Shown: positions 35,752 through 48,122, numbered from the stretch's first letter. The stretch: DNA of 64,000 nucleotides from Capnocytophaga sp. oral taxon 863 str. F0517 (GCF_000466425.1 NZ_KE992117.1:139037-203036); one strand, 5' to 3'. Notes: generated by a model from the letters alone, not told the origin. Translations and numbers: made by a program.

Positions 35752-35783
35752 AACTGTCCGTAATTTTTTACGGGCAGTTTCTT
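35752..35783 (+). terminator. Terminator after the DUF2750 gene
   Basis: A 12-bp stem with one G-T pair, 35752-35763 (AACTGTCCGTAA) with 35768-35779, a 4-base T loop, then TTCTT. Confidence 0.75.
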
Positions 35784-35942
35784 ATCTTTCTACCTAACAG
35801 CTACTTACCAAGACCTCATAGTACTTCCATAATTCTTAAGCTTTAATAACTGATAATTATTAGTTAAAATAGTTTTTTTGATTTGTTTTCCCATTATAAA
35901 TCATTAACTTAGCGCACTAATAATAACCATCATTCATATTTT

Positions 35943-36419
35943 ATGAAGTTATTCTTTTCCTTAGTGAGTATGCTCCTATGTATAGGAACACTCCATGCAC
36001 AGAATGCGCAAAGAGCAACAGCCGAAAGGCTTATTGAAGCCATTAGAAATACTCCAGAGGAGGATTTTCCTATCCTATATCCCATGTTAAAGATCACCCA
36101 AGTGATTCCTCAAGAACAAGGAGGAATGGAGCGATTAAGGCAGGTTTTTATTTTTATAAAAAGCCAAATACAAGATCAAGGGCCTATCTTATATACTTCT
36201 AAAGAAGCCAAAGAACTGATTAATTCAGGACAGACCAAGCAACAAGTTAGCGAAATTCTTACCTCTGATAAGGGAACTGTATTCTATCTCTATTTGCCCT
36301 ATCATGACAAATTCTTAGTGCGTTCCCCCATAGTGGTTAATAGCAAAAATGAAATTATAGCTATTAATATAGACTATTGCAAAGATAATACCATCTCCTT
36401 GTGCTTGCAATATTTGTAA
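35943..36419 (+). CDS. Exported hypothetical protein
   Basis: A 158-residue protein with signal peptide MKLFFSLVSMLLCIGTLHA and likely cleavage before QNAQRA. The mature part has no recognised domain; it contains helix-forming RATAERLIEAIRNTP and strand-like TVFYLYLPYHDKFLVRSPIV. Probably periplasmic. rpoN starts 23 bases after its stop on the same strand. Confidence 0.7.
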   Translation: MKLFFSLVSMLLCIGTLHAQNAQRATAERLIEAIRNTPEEDFPILYPMLKITQVIPQEQGGMERLRQVFIFIKSQIQDQGPILYTSKEAKELINSGQTKQQVSEILTSDKGTVFYLYLPYHDKFLVRSPIVVNSKNEIIAINIDYCKDNTISLCLQYL

Positions 36420-36442
36420 TTTCATGGACTTCAAAGCAAATT

Positions 36443-37915
36443 ATGTTAAAACAACAATTACAACTCAAGCTCACCCAAAAGCTTTCTCCACAGCAGATTC
36501 AACTAATGAAGTTGGTACAGCTTCCTACGCTCGCCTTCGAACAACGTGTAAAAGAGGAGTTGGAAGAAAACCCCGCCTTGGAGTCCTCTGACTCTCAAGA
36601 TTGGGAAGAGCAAGACAATACAGAAGATAACTACGATACAGCCCAGGACGAATATGAGGATAACCAAATCATAGAGGCCGATGCGATCAATGTAGATGAA
36701 TACCTAAGTGATGATGAGATCCCTGACTATCGCCTCTATACCAATAACTATCAAGAAGAGGATGATTTTGGGCTCCCTTATCGCGAAGAGATTTCTTTCC
36801 ATCAGTATTTGATAGAACAGCTCAACACTTTCCGCTTAGGAGAAAAAGAAAGAGAAATTGCCGAATTTTTGGTCGGTAGTATCAATGATAATGGATATAT
36901 CCGCCGCAGCATGAGGGACATTGCCGATGACTTGGCCTTTACCCAAAATATATACACCGATGAGAAAGAAGTAGAGCATATCCTCAAGACTGTTATCTTT
37001 CAGTTAGAACCTGCTGGAATCGGAGCTCGTGACCTACAGGAAAGCCTTATCATTCAGCTCAAGCACAAACCGCAAACGGCTATCACTGAGCTGGCTATCA
37101 CTATCCTGACCCAAAATTTCGATATCTTCAGCAAAAAACACTACGACAAACTCACTCAAAAGTATAATATCTCCGAAGAAACCCTCAAAGAGGTTATTCA
37201 GGAAGTAGAGAAGCTCAACCCCAAGCCTGGTAGTTCCTATGCCGAAGGAAGTAAATTTACCGAGCAGATAGTTCCCGATTTTACCATTACTATCAATGAT
37301 GGAGAGCTGGAACTCTCTCTCAATGGGCGTAATGCTCCCGAACTACATGTCTCTCAGGAATATACCGAAATGTTCAAAACCTATCGAGACTCTACAGAAA
37401 AAGACAGGCAAAAACAAAAAGAGGCAGTGGAGTTCATCAAACAGAAATTGGACGCTGCCAAGTGGTTCATCGATGCGATCAAGCAACGCCAAAATACCCT
37501 CTTTGTCACCATGAACGCTATTATGCTTCATCAAAAAGAATATTTCCTTACCGGAGATGAAGCCAAGATAAAACCTCTTATTCTCAAGGATATAGCCGAG
37601 AGTATTGGCATGGATATCTCTACGGTCTCTCGGGTGGCCAATAGCAAGTTTGTCAGTACCCCTTATGGCACCAAACCCGTAAAGGCCTTCTTCTCGGAAG
37701 CTATCAAAAATGATGACGGAGAGGATATCTCTACCTATGAGGTTAAGAAAATCCTTCAAACCATCATAGAGGGTGAAGATAAGCGCAAGCCTTATACTGA
37801 TGATAAGCTCATGGAGCTGCTCAAGGACAAAGGCTATCCCATCGCCCGCCGTACTATTGCCAAGTATCGGGAACAATTGGACATCCCTGTGGCACGCCTA
37901 AGAAAAGAATTATAG
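36443..37915 (+). CDS. rpoN: RNA polymerase sigma-54 factor
   Basis: A 490-residue sigma-54. Region I is Gln/Leu-rich (LKQQLQLKLTQKLSPQQIQL), followed by an acidic region II (about residues 50-110), the core-binding region, and the C-terminal RpoN box ARRTIAKYREQLDIP. The start at 36443 places region I at the N-terminus; 14 codons upstream in frame overlap the preceding gene and are not family-like. It directs transcription from -24/-12 promoters and needs an AAA+ activator such as the one at 20830. Confidence 0.97.
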   Translation: MLKQQLQLKLTQKLSPQQIQLMKLVQLPTLAFEQRVKEELEENPALESSDSQDWEEQDNTEDNYDTAQDEYEDNQIIEADAINVDEYLSDDEIPDYRLYTNNYQEEDDFGLPYREEISFHQYLIEQLNTFRLGEKEREIAEFLVGSINDNGYIRRSMRDIADDLAFTQNIYTDEKEVEHILKTVIFQLEPAGIGARDLQESLIIQLKHKPQTAITELAITILTQNFDIFSKKHYDKLTQKYNISEETLKEVIQEVEKLNPKPGSSYAEGSKFTEQIVPDFTITINDGELELSLNGRNAPELHVSQEYTEMFKTYRDSTEKDRQKQKEAVEFIKQKLDAAKWFIDAIKQRQNTLFVTMNAIMLHQKEYFLTGDEAKIKPLILKDIAESIGMDISTVSRVANSKFVSTPYGTKPVKAFFSEAIKNDDGEDISTYEVKKILQTIIEGEDKRKPYTDDKLMELLKDKGYPIARRTIAKYREQLDIPVARLRKEL

Positions 37916-37919
37916 TAGA

Positions 37920-39665
37920 ATGAAACACTTAACTCACGTAAACAAATATTTTTATAAATACCGCAAACAACTCTTTTGGGGCGTACTCATCACTATCATA
38001 GCACGACTTTTTTCCCTTGTCATGCCCAAGGGAGTACAATATGCTATCAAAACCATCGAAAACTATATAGCGCTCCCCGACCCTGAACAATCCTTAGGAA
38101 GGGCACTATTACCATGTGCCTTAATCATGATAGGTTCGGCCTTACTCTCTGGCTTTTTTACCTTTTGGATGCGACAACTCATCATCAATGTCTCTCGCTA
38201 TATAGAGTATGACATGAAGAATGAGATCTATCAGAAATATCAGTCCCTCTCTCAGCGTTTCTATAAGCAAAACCGCACGGGCGACCTTATGAACCGTATC
38301 AGTGAAGATGTAGGAAAGGTGCGTATGTACACAGGCCCCGCCCTGATGTATAGTGTACAGACCGCTACGCTCTTTCTCTGTAGTATCCCCTTGATGTTCT
38401 ACACCTCCCCCACCTTGGCCACTTACGCCCTTTTGCCGCTACCTATATTGGCCTTGCTCATCTATTTTATATCGCGCAAGATCAATAAGAAAACGCTTGA
38501 GGTACAGCAATTCCTATCGGAAATATCCTCCTTCTCTCAGGAAATATTCTCAGGTATTCATACCATCAAGGCTTATGCTTTAGAGAAAGAAGCGCAAAGA
38601 AATGTAGAAGCACTCAGTGAGGAAGGACGTAAGAAAAATCTTTCTTTGTTGCGTATTCAGGCGTGTTTCTTCCCTATTATGCTACTGCTGATCGGTATTA
38701 GTATCATCTTTGTTATCTTTATTGGTGGGCGATTGTATATCAAGGGAGAGATAGACTCCATCGGGGTGATTACCGAATTTAGTATCTACGTTATGATGCT
38801 CACCTGGCCTGTGGCTACCGTGGGCTGGGTCAGCAATATTGTACAACAAGCCGAGGCCTCCCAAGGACATATCAACGAATTCCTACACGAAAAACCTGAT
38901 ATTGAAAATACGAACCCCTACCCTACACCTATAGAAGGTGATATTCGTTTTGAAAAGGTTACCTTTACCTATCCTGACACTCAGGTCACCGCCCTTAAGG
39001 AGGTCTCCTTCCATATCCCAAAAGGAAAAAATATCGCTATCATAGGACGTACCGGTTCGGGTAAGTCTACCATTCTTGACCTCATTACCCGTATGTACGA
39101 TGTAGAAAAAGGACAAGTACTTATTGATGGAAAAAATATCAAATCACTCAACCTAAATGACTTACGAAAAGCCATATCGGTGATCCCTCAGGACTCTTTC
39201 CTTTTCTCCGATACTATTGAGAACAACATCAAGTTTGGCAAGCCTGAAGCCTCTGACCTGGAAATTATCAATGTAGCCAAGCTCGCTCAAGTACATGACA
39301 ACATCATGGACTTCAAGGATAAGTATAATACTATGCTGGGAGAGCGCGGCATATCCCTTAGTGGCGGGCAGCGGCAGCGCGTATCTATCGCCAGAGCCTT
39401 GCTCAAGCAGGCTCAGATATACCTTTTTGACGACTGCCTATCCGCTGTAGATACCGATACTGAAGAGAAGATCCTACATAACCTTTCTCAAACGGCGCAA
39501 CACACCACTCGTATTATCGTAAGCCATCGTGTATCCGTAGCCCGAAATGCAGACTATATTCTATTTTTAGACCAAGGTCGCCTCATAGCTGAGGGTACCC
39601 ATACCGACCTATATAACCAAAACGAAGCTTATCGTAACTATTATGATACCCAGATAATTAAGTAA
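37920..39665 (+). CDS. ABC exporter, fused permease-ATPase (MsbA-like)
   Basis: A 581-residue half-transporter. Six transmembrane helices fall in residues about 15-310. The nucleotide-binding domain has Walker A GRTGSGKST, Q-loop VIPQDSFLFSD, signature LSGGQRQRVSIARALL, Walker B YLFDDCLSAVD and H-loop IIVSHRV. Homologues export lipids, peptides or drugs; the substrate is unknown. The ATG lies four bases after the rpoN stop, so the two genes are likely cotranscribed. Confidence 0.93.
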   Translation: MKHLTHVNKYFYKYRKQLFWGVLITIIARLFSLVMPKGVQYAIKTIENYIALPDPEQSLGRALLPCALIMIGSALLSGFFTFWMRQLIINVSRYIEYDMKNEIYQKYQSLSQRFYKQNRTGDLMNRISEDVGKVRMYTGPALMYSVQTATLFLCSIPLMFYTSPTLATYALLPLPILALLIYFISRKINKKTLEVQQFLSEISSFSQEIFSGIHTIKAYALEKEAQRNVEALSEEGRKKNLSLLRIQACFFPIMLLLIGISIIFVIFIGGRLYIKGEIDSIGVITEFSIYVMMLTWPVATVGWVSNIVQQAEASQGHINEFLHEKPDIENTNPYPTPIEGDIRFEKVTFTYPDTQVTALKEVSFHIPKGKNIAIIGRTGSGKSTILDLITRMYDVEKGQVLIDGKNIKSLNLNDLRKAISVIPQDSFLFSDTIENNIKFGKPEASDLEIINVAKLAQVHDNIMDFKDKYNTMLGERGISLSGGQRQRVSIARALLKQAQIYLFDDCLSAVDTDTEEKILHNLSQTAQHTTRIIVSHRVSVARNADYILFLDQGRLIAEGTHTDLYNQNEAYRNYYDTQIIK

Positions 39666-39710
39666 AAACAAAGTATAGTAAAAACAAATCGTAGAATTCA
39701 AAACTAATAA

Positions 39711-40262
39711 ATGATGTTCAAATACTCTTTTACCCTTCTAATAGCCCTTCTTAGCCTTGTGTCTTGCTCCGATGGAAAACTATCCCCCTCTCAAGCTCAT
39801 GACTTGGTAGAGGCTGCCTTGCAGGATTCTCCTATGTATGAGACCGCTCACTTTACTTTGGGTGAGGTAAAATATCGTACCAAAAAAGATGGAGATAAAA
39901 TAAAACAAATTAAGCAGCTCGAAAGCGATAATTATCTCTCTGTAGAAGAACTGAAAGTAAAGAAAAAATGGCTTTCCAACGATAGTGTATGGGTGGTCAA
40001 TATCAAATGTACCGAAAAGGCGCTCCCTTACGTCACTGAATTAAAGGAAACACGTGCCAAGGTAAAGACCCTCGAGTATGTACTTTCTAATGAGGTTACT
40101 GTAGAACAAAAAAATGAAAAAAATGCCACTATCACCGCTACCTTTCAGAAAAAGGAAACTCCCTTTAGCTTCCTAAACAAAAAGGCTGGCGGACAGGACT
40201 TTATCCAAAAGAAGTACAAAGCCAAATACCGAGAAAAAGAAGGCTGGATACTCTCTAAATAA
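39711..40262 (+). CDS. Hypothetical lipoprotein
   Basis: A 183-residue lipoprotein with MMFKYSFTLLIALLSLVSCS (lipobox LVSC); the start could also be the second Met at 39714. The mature part is Lys-rich with strand-like segments (SVWVVNIKCTEKALPYV, NATITATFQKKETPF). No family recognised. It stands between the ABC exporter and a small membrane protein on the same strand. Confidence 0.72.
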   Translation: MMFKYSFTLLIALLSLVSCSDGKLSPSQAHDLVEAALQDSPMYETAHFTLGEVKYRTKKDGDKIKQIKQLESDNYLSVEELKVKKKWLSNDSVWVVNIKCTEKALPYVTELKETRAKVKTLEYVLSNEVTVEQKNEKNATITATFQKKETPFSFLNKKAGGQDFIQKKYKAKYREKEGWILSK

Positions 40263-40286
40263 AGTAAAACCTATCACCTAAGACCA

Positions 40287-40738
40287 ATGAAAAAAAGTAC
40301 CTCCCTATTACTCTTTCAAGCCCTCCTTGCTGTAGTTTCAGGAATCCTCATTACCCAAATGTCTTTCCTCGGGCGTGTAGGTATCCATACTATGTATAGG
40401 CAATTCCTAATCTTTCGCTCATGGTGGAAGACTGCCTTGCTGCTTTTCTTCGTACAATGCCTTATCATAGGACTACTTTGGACTATCCAAAAAATGACAA
40501 CCCTTTCTATAGCCAAAAAAGCAGCATGGGTACTCCTTATAATAGGTATAATAGGCTTTGGAGCCACCTATTGGGACTTCTCCACTACCATGCACAAAGT
40601 GATGAAGGCCAAGTTCCACTTCGGCTTTTACCTCTTTTGGATCGGTTGGTGGGTAAGTTGCTTGTATTTTATCTCCATTAAGAATGAAGACAAAATAGCA
40701 ACTTATAAAGAATTAGAAGAGAAGAATGATTACTCATA

Positions 40739-40739
<1 letters not shown>
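40287..40739 (+). CDS. Small four-helix membrane protein
   Basis: A 150-residue integral membrane protein with four hydrophobic helices (about 8-28, 47-65, 77-95, 108-127) and a charged C-terminal tail. Conserved-looking aromatic motifs are FRSWWKTALLLF and FLFWIGWWVSCLYF. I do not assign a function. A hairpin terminator follows. Confidence 0.7.
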
Positions 40740-42957
<2,218 letters not shown>

Positions 42958-42985
42958 GAATGATTGATTGTTAATTTTTTAAACG

Positions 42986-43027
42986 AATTAATGCTCTTTC
43001 CTTTATATTAGAGAAAGAGCATTAATT
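42986..43027. terminator. Bidirectional terminator
   Basis: A 15-bp perfect stem, 42986-43000 (AATTAATGCTCTTTC) with 43013-43027, 12-base loop, between convergent genes. Confidence 0.85.
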
Positions 43028-43035
43028 ATTTGTAA

Positions 43036-43806
43036 CTAATCTTTTACCACTATCGTAAGGTTATCATAGGCTAAAAACACATGTGGGGGAAGTTCTTTTT
43101 GGACTTTAGCATGAAGCCCCATTGTCTGACTTATATGAGTGAAGAAAGTCTGCCGTGGTTTTACTTCCTTGACGATGGCTAAGGCTTCTTCTATATTCAA
43201 GTGAGTGGGGTGTGGTGCCTTACGCAAGGCATTGAGCACCAAGGTATCTACCTTATGGAGCTTGGAGAGTTCTGTATCGGTGATGTACTTGGCATCGGTG
43301 ATATAGGCTAAGTTCCCAATCCGATAGCCCAAGATAGGTAACGTGCCATGCTCCACCGCTATGGGAACTACCTCCTTCCCAAAAAGAGTAAAAGGAGTAT
43401 GAGCCTCTACCTCTGTCGCCATCACCGAGGGGGCACCTGCATAGCGATTTTCAGTGGCAAAAATATAGGCAAAGCGTATGCGTAGCTGCGCTATAACCCT
43501 GGGCAATCCATAGATAGGCATATCCCCTTGCTTGAGTACGAAAGGACGGATATCATCCATGCCTGCCGTATGGTCAGCATGCTCATGGGTGAAGAGAATA
43601 GCCTCCAAGTGCTGTACCCTATGGCGAAGCATCTGTTGGCGAAAATCGGGCGAACAGTCGATATTTACATTCACTCCTCCCCATGAGAGCAAGGCCGAAG
43701 TTCGCAATCGCTTATCTCGCTTGTCCCGACTGCGTGCCACAGGTGTATCCATCCCTATCACAGGCACCCCTTGAGAGGTACCTGTCCCTAAAAAGGTGAG
43801 TTTCAT
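43036..43806 (-). CDS. Metallo-beta-lactamase-fold hydrolase (PhnP-like)
   Basis: A 256-residue MBL-fold protein starting MKLTFLGTGTSQGVP, with the zinc motif FTHEHADHTAGMDDIRP and later VEHG and ITDAKYI and THLN segments. The TGTSQGVP opening and the HADH motif match the PhnP/lipB-adjacent phosphodiesterase branch that cleaves cyclic phosphodiesters. The substrate is unproven. The start at 43806 is chosen because the 54 codons upstream overlap the divergent promoter region and are not family-like. Confidence 0.9.
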   Translation of the reverse strand: MKLTFLGTGTSQGVPVIGMDTPVARSRDKRDKRLRTSALLSWGGVNVNIDCSPDFRQQMLRHRVQHLEAILFTHEHADHTAGMDDIRPFVLKQGDMPIYGLPRVIAQLRIRFAYIFATENRYAGAPSVMATEVEAHTPFTLFGKEVVPIAVEHGTLPILGYRIGNLAYITDAKYITDTELSKLHKVDTLVLNALRKAPHPTHLNIEEALAIVKEVKPRQTFFTHISQTMGLHAKVQKELPPHVFLAYDNLTIVVKD

Positions 43807-43860
43807 GAGCCTTATTTTTAATGAATTAGCTTTTCCTCTTAGGAAAAAATTATACTTGTG

Positions 43861-43868
43861 CAAAAATA
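43861..43868 (-). promoter_or_regulatory. -7 box TATTTTTG for the MBL hydrolase
   Basis: Perfect TAnnTTTG on the minus strand, 55 bases before the ATG at 43806. It is divergent from the rpiB promoter. Confidence 0.5.
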
Positions 43869-43912
43869 CAATTTTTTCTTGACAATAGCTTTTAAAACTA
43901 CTAAAAAAAATG

Positions 43913-43920
43913 TACCTTTG
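43913..43920 (+). promoter_or_regulatory. -7 box TACCTTTG for rpiB
   Basis: Perfect TAnnTTTG 21 bases before the rpiB ATG. Confidence 0.55.
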
Positions 43921-43941
43921 CACCTTAAAAAACACTAACTG

Positions 43942-44364
43942 ATGAAAATTGCGATTGGAAACGACCACGCTGGTACTGAATACAAAAAAGTAATTATGCA
44001 GTACTTGCTATCTGAGAATTATCAGGTTACCAATGTAGGTACGGATACTCCTGAAAGTGTGGATTATCCAGATTTTGCACATCCTATAGGAGAGATGATT
44101 GACAAGGGAGAAGCTGACTGGGGAATCGTCATCTGTGGGAGCGGTAACGGAGTGGCTATGACTGTGAACAAACATGCCAAAGTGCGCTGTGCCCTATGCT
44201 GGAATAAAGAGATTGCAGCCCTGGCTCGCGAGCATAACAATGCCAACATACTGGCCATCCCTGCACGCTTTACCGCAGTAGAACAAGCCCTTGAAATGGT
44301 CAAGACCTTCCTCGCCACCCCTTTTGAGGGAGGACGACATGCCCGACGTGTAGAAAAAATTTAA
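43942..44364 (+). CDS. rpiB: Ribose 5-phosphate isomerase B
   Basis: A 140-residue RpiB/LacAB-type isomerase interconverting ribose 5-phosphate and ribulose 5-phosphate in the pentose phosphate pathway. [15 protein letters not shown] opening with the phosphate-binding [19 protein letters not shown], the active-site [14 protein letters not shown], and ARRVEKI at the end. Standard length. pheS starts 22 bases later on the same strand, so the genes may be cotranscribed. Confidence 0.96.
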   Translation: MKIAIGNDHAGTEYKKVIMQYLLSENYQVTNVGTDTPESVDYPDFAHPIGEMIDKGEADWGIVICGSGNGVAMTVNKHAKVRCALCWNKEIAALAREHNNANILAIPARFTAVEQALEMVKTFLATPFEGGRHARRVEKI

Positions 44365-44386
44365 CCACAATAATATTGTTATCCTT

Positions 44387-45406
44387 ATGATCGATAAAAT
44401 CAAAGCTCATATCGCCAAAGTAGAGGCTTTTGCTACTGAAAAAAAAGAAGAATTAGAACAATTCCGCTTGGAGTATCTCGGGAAAAAGGGATTGCTCAAT
44501 GACCTTTTTGCCAAATTCAAGGAAGTTCCCAAGGAAGAAAAGAAAGATTTTGGCCAAATAATCAATGAACTTAAAAACAAGGCGGAAGCTAAGATCAACG
44601 AGCTCAAAGAAAAACTCAATAGCCAAGCTGCTGCTACCCCCACTTATAATGACCTAACTCGTCCTGCCTTTCCTATCGAAATCGGCAGCCGACACCCTGT
44701 GTCCCTTATCAAGAATAAAATCATTGAAATTTTTGCCAATATTGGTTTTAGCATCGCCGAAGGGCCTGAAATAGAAGATGATTGGCACAACTTCACTGCA
44801 CTGAACCTCCCTGAATATCACCCTGCGAGGGATATGCAGGATACTTTCTTTATCCAAACCAATCCCGACATCCTCCTTCACACCCATACCAGCTCGGTAG
44901 AGGCGCGCTATATGGAACAAAACCAACCCCCTATCCGTATCATAGCCCCAGGGCGTGTATATCGCAATGAGGATATATCAGCGCGCTCTCACTGTTTATT
45001 CCACCAAATAGAAGGCTTGTATATTGATACAAATGTGTCTTTTGCCGACCTCAAGCAAACGCTCTTATATTTTACCAAAGAGATGTTTGGCAAATCCAAA
45101 ATACGCCTCCGCCCCTCTTACTTCCCTTTCACTGAACCCAGTGCCGAAATGGATATCTATTGGGGATTGAACAACGAAATTGACTACCGTATCACCAAGG
45201 GAACCGGATGGCTCGAAATCATGGGATGTGGTATGACCGACCCCAATGTACTGAAAAATTGTAATATAGACCCTGAGAAATATTCCGGTTTCGCCTTCGG
45301 TATAGGCTTGGAGCGTGTGGCTATGCTCCTCTATCAGATAGGTGATATCCGCGCTTTCTACGAAAATGATGTGCGATTCTTAGAGCAATTCAAAAGCTCT
45401 ATATAA
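44387..45406 (+). CDS. pheS: Phenylalanyl-tRNA synthetase alpha subunit
   Basis: A 339-residue class II synthetase subunit. An N-terminal coiled coil (residues about 1-85) is followed by motif 1 [14 protein letters not shown], motif 2 [21 protein letters not shown] and motif 3 [14 protein letters not shown]. With PheT it charges tRNA-Phe; pheT is not in the window, which is usual for this phylum where the two genes are often separated. Confidence 0.97.
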   Translation: MIDKIKAHIAKVEAFATEKKEELEQFRLEYLGKKGLLNDLFAKFKEVPKEEKKDFGQIINELKNKAEAKINELKEKLNSQAAATPTYNDLTRPAFPIEIGSRHPVSLIKNKIIEIFANIGFSIAEGPEIEDDWHNFTALNLPEYHPARDMQDTFFIQTNPDILLHTHTSSVEARYMEQNQPPIRIIAPGRVYRNEDISARSHCLFHQIEGLYIDTNVSFADLKQTLLYFTKEMFGKSKIRLRPSYFPFTEPSAEMDIYWGLNNEIDYRITKGTGWLEIMGCGMTDPNVLKNCNIDPEKYSGFAFGIGLERVAMLLYQIGDIRAFYENDVRFLEQFKSSI

Positions 45407-45435
45407 GCCCTTTACCCTGTGAAAAACAAACCATC

Positions 45436-46182
45436 ATGTTCAGACATCAAGGAAAAAAGCGTTCTGCCAAGAATAACCTACAAATAGCGGTCGTACTCTC
45501 CTTCGTGGCGGGTATGGTCAATGTAGTGGGATTTCTTTTCCTAAGCAGGCTCACGACCAATGTCACCGGGCACTTCGCTTTTTTTATCCATGATATGTCC
45601 ATCGCTGAGTTTTGGAAGGGTACCATCTATCTATGCTATATCATTTCTTTTCTTTGCGGTTCTTTTACCTCCGGATGGCTAATTGAGGATGCCAACTACC
45701 ACAAAAGGCAAAATAAGTATTTCAGACCTACCCTTTTGGAATGTTTGACCCTGGGGGTAGTAATCCTATGCAATAGCCTATGGGAGCAATTCCCTCATGA
45801 ACTCACTACCTTCATGCTCCTCTATGCCATGGGCTTACAGAACTCTTTTGTGACCAAAATCTCCAACGCTACCGTCCGTACCACCCACCTCACTGGGCTA
45901 TTTACGGACTTAGGGATTGAGCTCTCTCAGCTGTTCTATATCCGTCGGAACAATTATCTACAACAGGAGAAGAACATAAAAAATAGTATCAGGCTAAGAC
46001 TTTTTATTGTCGTTTTTTTCTTCCTTGGTGGCTTCTTTGCAGGCTTTTCTTATGTAGAATTAGCCTTGGGTATCAAGACACTTTTCTTTGCCATTGCCAT
46101 CCTATTGGCTGGCTTGTATTATGATGATGTGCGATTCAGATACCTCACCGAAAAACGAAAACACCGACACCATCACCATTAG
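45436..46182 (+). CDS. YoaK/DUF1275 family membrane protein
   Basis: A 248-residue membrane protein with about six helices. DUF1275 hallmarks: VAGMVNVVGFLFLSRLTTNV (GxxDxxG-like start) and GLQNSFVTKISNATVRTTHL with LTGLFTDLGIEL. The function is unknown, possibly transport. The very C-terminus is HRHHHH, a natural run of histidines. A 30-base gap separates it from pheS. Confidence 0.88.
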   Translation: MFRHQGKKRSAKNNLQIAVVLSFVAGMVNVVGFLFLSRLTTNVTGHFAFFIHDMSIAEFWKGTIYLCYIISFLCGSFTSGWLIEDANYHKRQNKYFRPTLLECLTLGVVILCNSLWEQFPHELTTFMLLYAMGLQNSFVTKISNATVRTTHLTGLFTDLGIELSQLFYIRRNNYLQQEKNIKNSIRLRLFIVVFFFLGGFFAGFSYVELALGIKTLFFAIAILLAGLYYDDVRFRYLTEKRKHRHHHH

Positions 46183-46191
46183 TATATGCCA

Positions 46192-46226
46192 TTTTGTCAC
46201 TTTTTAATCTTTGGCAATACTTTTGC
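46192..46226 (+). promoter_or_regulatory. Overlapping housekeeping and sigma-54-like promoters for grpE-dnaJ
   Basis: TTTTG at 46192-46196 and TACTTTTG at 46218-46225 make a -33/-7 promoter with a 21-base spacer. The same stretch also reads TTGGCA at 46211-46216 and TTGC at 46223-46226, with GG (46213-46214) and GC (46225-46226) exactly ten bases apart, the -24/-12 spacing of sigma-54 promoters. Confidence 0.5.
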
Positions 46227-46262
46227 TAACAATAGAAATTAGTAATACAAAATAATACACCC

Positions 46263-46985
46263 ATGAATACAGGACACACTCACAACGAAGGCGATCTCTA
46301 CGCAGATGACATTCATGACGCCGAATTCCAAGATGCGGAAATCATAGATGAGGAAATACACGAACATGCCCCTACTGCTCCACAGCAGGAAACTGCTGCG
46401 GTACAGGAGGAGCCACAAGTGGTAGAACCTCAAGCTCAAGAAAATATAGATATTCAGTTCAACGATAACCCTGCCGAATTTGCCCAACGACAAGCCCAAG
46501 CCGAAAGACAAGCCAGCGATGCCGAACAGGCCGATGAGGCTATCTCTATCCTCGAGGGGGAACTCCACAAAGAAAAGGACAAATACATGCGTCTGTTTGC
46601 TGAATTTGAAAACTACAAACGACGTACTGCCAAAGAAAGACAGGACTTACTCAAATCTGCCGGACAAGATGTCATAAAGGCCATGCTCCCTGTCTTGGAC
46701 GATTTCGATCGTGCCTTAGTGGAGATATCCAAATCCGAAGACGAAAATCTCCTCCGCGGGGTTGAGCTCATACATAGCAAATTCTTCAATACCCTCAAGT
46801 CAAAGGGATTGGAAGAAATACCTGTGGCCGCCTCCGATGCTTTCGATAGTGATATCCATGAGGCACTCACTCAAACTACTGCCCCTACCCCCGAACTAAA
46901 AGGAAAGATAATTGACGTAATAGAAAAAGGATACCGTTTGGGAGAAAAAATTATCCGATACCCTAAAGTGGTCGTTGGACAATAA
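46263..46985 (+). CDS. grpE: Nucleotide exchange factor GrpE
   Basis: A 240-residue GrpE that releases ADP from DnaK. The first ~90 residues are an acidic Glu/Gln/Ala-rich extension (longer than in E. coli), then the long helix LEGELHKEKDKYMRLFAEFE and NYKRRTAKERQDLLKSAGQD, then the beta domain ending with GYRLGEKIIRYPKVVVGQ. dnaJ follows 21 bases later. A promoter pair lies just upstream. dnaK is not in the window. Confidence 0.96.
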   Translation: MNTGHTHNEGDLYADDIHDAEFQDAEIIDEEIHEHAPTAPQQETAAVQEEPQVVEPQAQENIDIQFNDNPAEFAQRQAQAERQASDAEQADEAISILEGELHKEKDKYMRLFAEFENYKRRTAKERQDLLKSAGQDVIKAMLPVLDDFDRALVEISKSEDENLLRGVELIHSKFFNTLKSKGLEEIPVAASDAFDSDIHEALTQTTAPTPELKGKIIDVIEKGYRLGEKIIRYPKVVVGQ

Positions 46986-47006
46986 GGCTTCTTAGTAATT
47001 CAATAA

Positions 47007-48122
47007 ATGAAAAAAGATTATTATGAAATTTTAGGCGTTAGCAAAAATGCTACTGCCGCTGAAATAAAAAAAGCATACCGAAAAAAAGCATTAGAATACC
47101 ATCCCGATAAAAACCCCGGAGATAAGGAGGCTGAAGAGAAATTCAAAGAGGCGGCTCAGGCTTATGAAGTCCTGGGTGACGAACAAAAACGCGCACAATA
47201 TGACCAATACGGACACGCTGCCTTCGAAGGTGGTGGTGGAGGTTTTAGCTCCATGGAAGATATCTTCCGTAATTTTGGTGATATATTTGGCGGACACTTT
47301 AGTGGCTTCGGCGGATTTGGAGGCTTCGGCGGAGGCAACTCTCGTTCCTACAGAATTAAAGGAGGAGACTTGCGCATCCGTGTAAAACTTACCTTGGCCG
47401 ACATCGTTTCTGGTACTGAGAAAAAAGTAAAGGTTCTCCGCAAGGTCAAGGCCGAAGGAGCTACCTACAAGACTTGTAGTACTTGCCATGGAAATGGTAG
47501 TATCGTACGGGAAGTCAATACCATGCTTGGTCGTATGCAGTCCTCTACCCCCTGCCATACTTGTGGGGGAAGTGGAGAGGTTATTGACAAAAAACCTGAA
47601 GGTGCCGACTCTCAAGGGCTTAAAACTATTGAGGAAACCGTTTCTATCAAAATCCCTGCCGGAGTAGTAGAAGGTATGCAGATGAAGGTGCCTAACAAAG
47701 GAAATGAAGCACCTGGTAACAATAGTATCCCTGGTGACTTATTGGTACTTATCGAGGAAGTAGAACACGAAACGCTCAAGCGTGAAGGAGAAAACCTCCA
47801 TTTAGACCTCTACATAAGTATGCCTGAAGCTATTTTAGGTACCTCTAAGGATATAGAAACGGCTAATGGTAAGGTACGCATCAAGCTCGAAGAGGGAATC
47901 CAATCCGGAAAAATCCTACGTCTCAAAGGAAAGGGACTACCCAGCCTCAACGGATATGGAACAGGAGACTTGCTTGTACATGTGAATGTATGGACTCCTA
48001 AGACTTTGACCAAAGAACAGAAAAACTTCTTCCAAAAAATGTTGGACGATGATAACTTCACGCCTCAGCCTGATAAATCGGAAAAAAGTTTCTTCGAGAA
48101 GGTCAAAGATATGTTTTCCTGA
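47007..48122 (+). CDS. dnaJ: Chaperone protein DnaJ (two-motif zinc domain)
   Basis: A 371-residue type I-like Hsp40. J domain residues 1-70 with HPD in [11 protein letters not shown], then a Gly/Phe-rich linker ([24 protein letters not shown]), a zinc region with only two CxxCxGxG motifs (CSTCHGNG and CHTCGGSG, versus four in E. coli DnaJ), and C-terminal substrate-binding domains ([17 protein letters not shown]). The reduced zinc domain appears typical of flavobacterial DnaJ rather than a defect. Operon with grpE. Confidence 0.95.
   Translation: MKKDYYEILGVSKNATAAEIKKAYRKKALEYHPDKNPGDKEAEEKFKEAAQAYEVLGDEQKRAQYDQYGHAAFEGGGGGFSSMEDIFRNFGDIFGGHFSGFGGFGGFGGGNSRSYRIKGGDLRIRVKLTLADIVSGTEKKVKVLRKVKAEGATYKTCSTCHGNGSIVREVNTMLGRMQSSTPCHTCGGSGEVIDKKPEGADSQGLKTIEETVSIKIPAGVVEGMQMKVPNKGNEAPGNNSIPGDLLVLIEEVEHETLKREGENLHLDLYISMPEAILGTSKDIETANGKVRIKLEEGIQSGKILRLKGKGLPSLNGYGTGDLLVHVNVWTPKTLTKEQKNFFQKMLDDDNFTPQPDKSEKSFFEKVKDMFS

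Noticed and set aside
45436..46182. C-terminal histidine run as a cloning tag
   Set aside because: The gene lies in a continuous native context; HRHHHH is a natural ending.
47007..48122. Deletion in the DnaJ zinc domain
   Set aside because: The surrounding frame is intact and the two-motif form appears normal for flavobacterial DnaJ.
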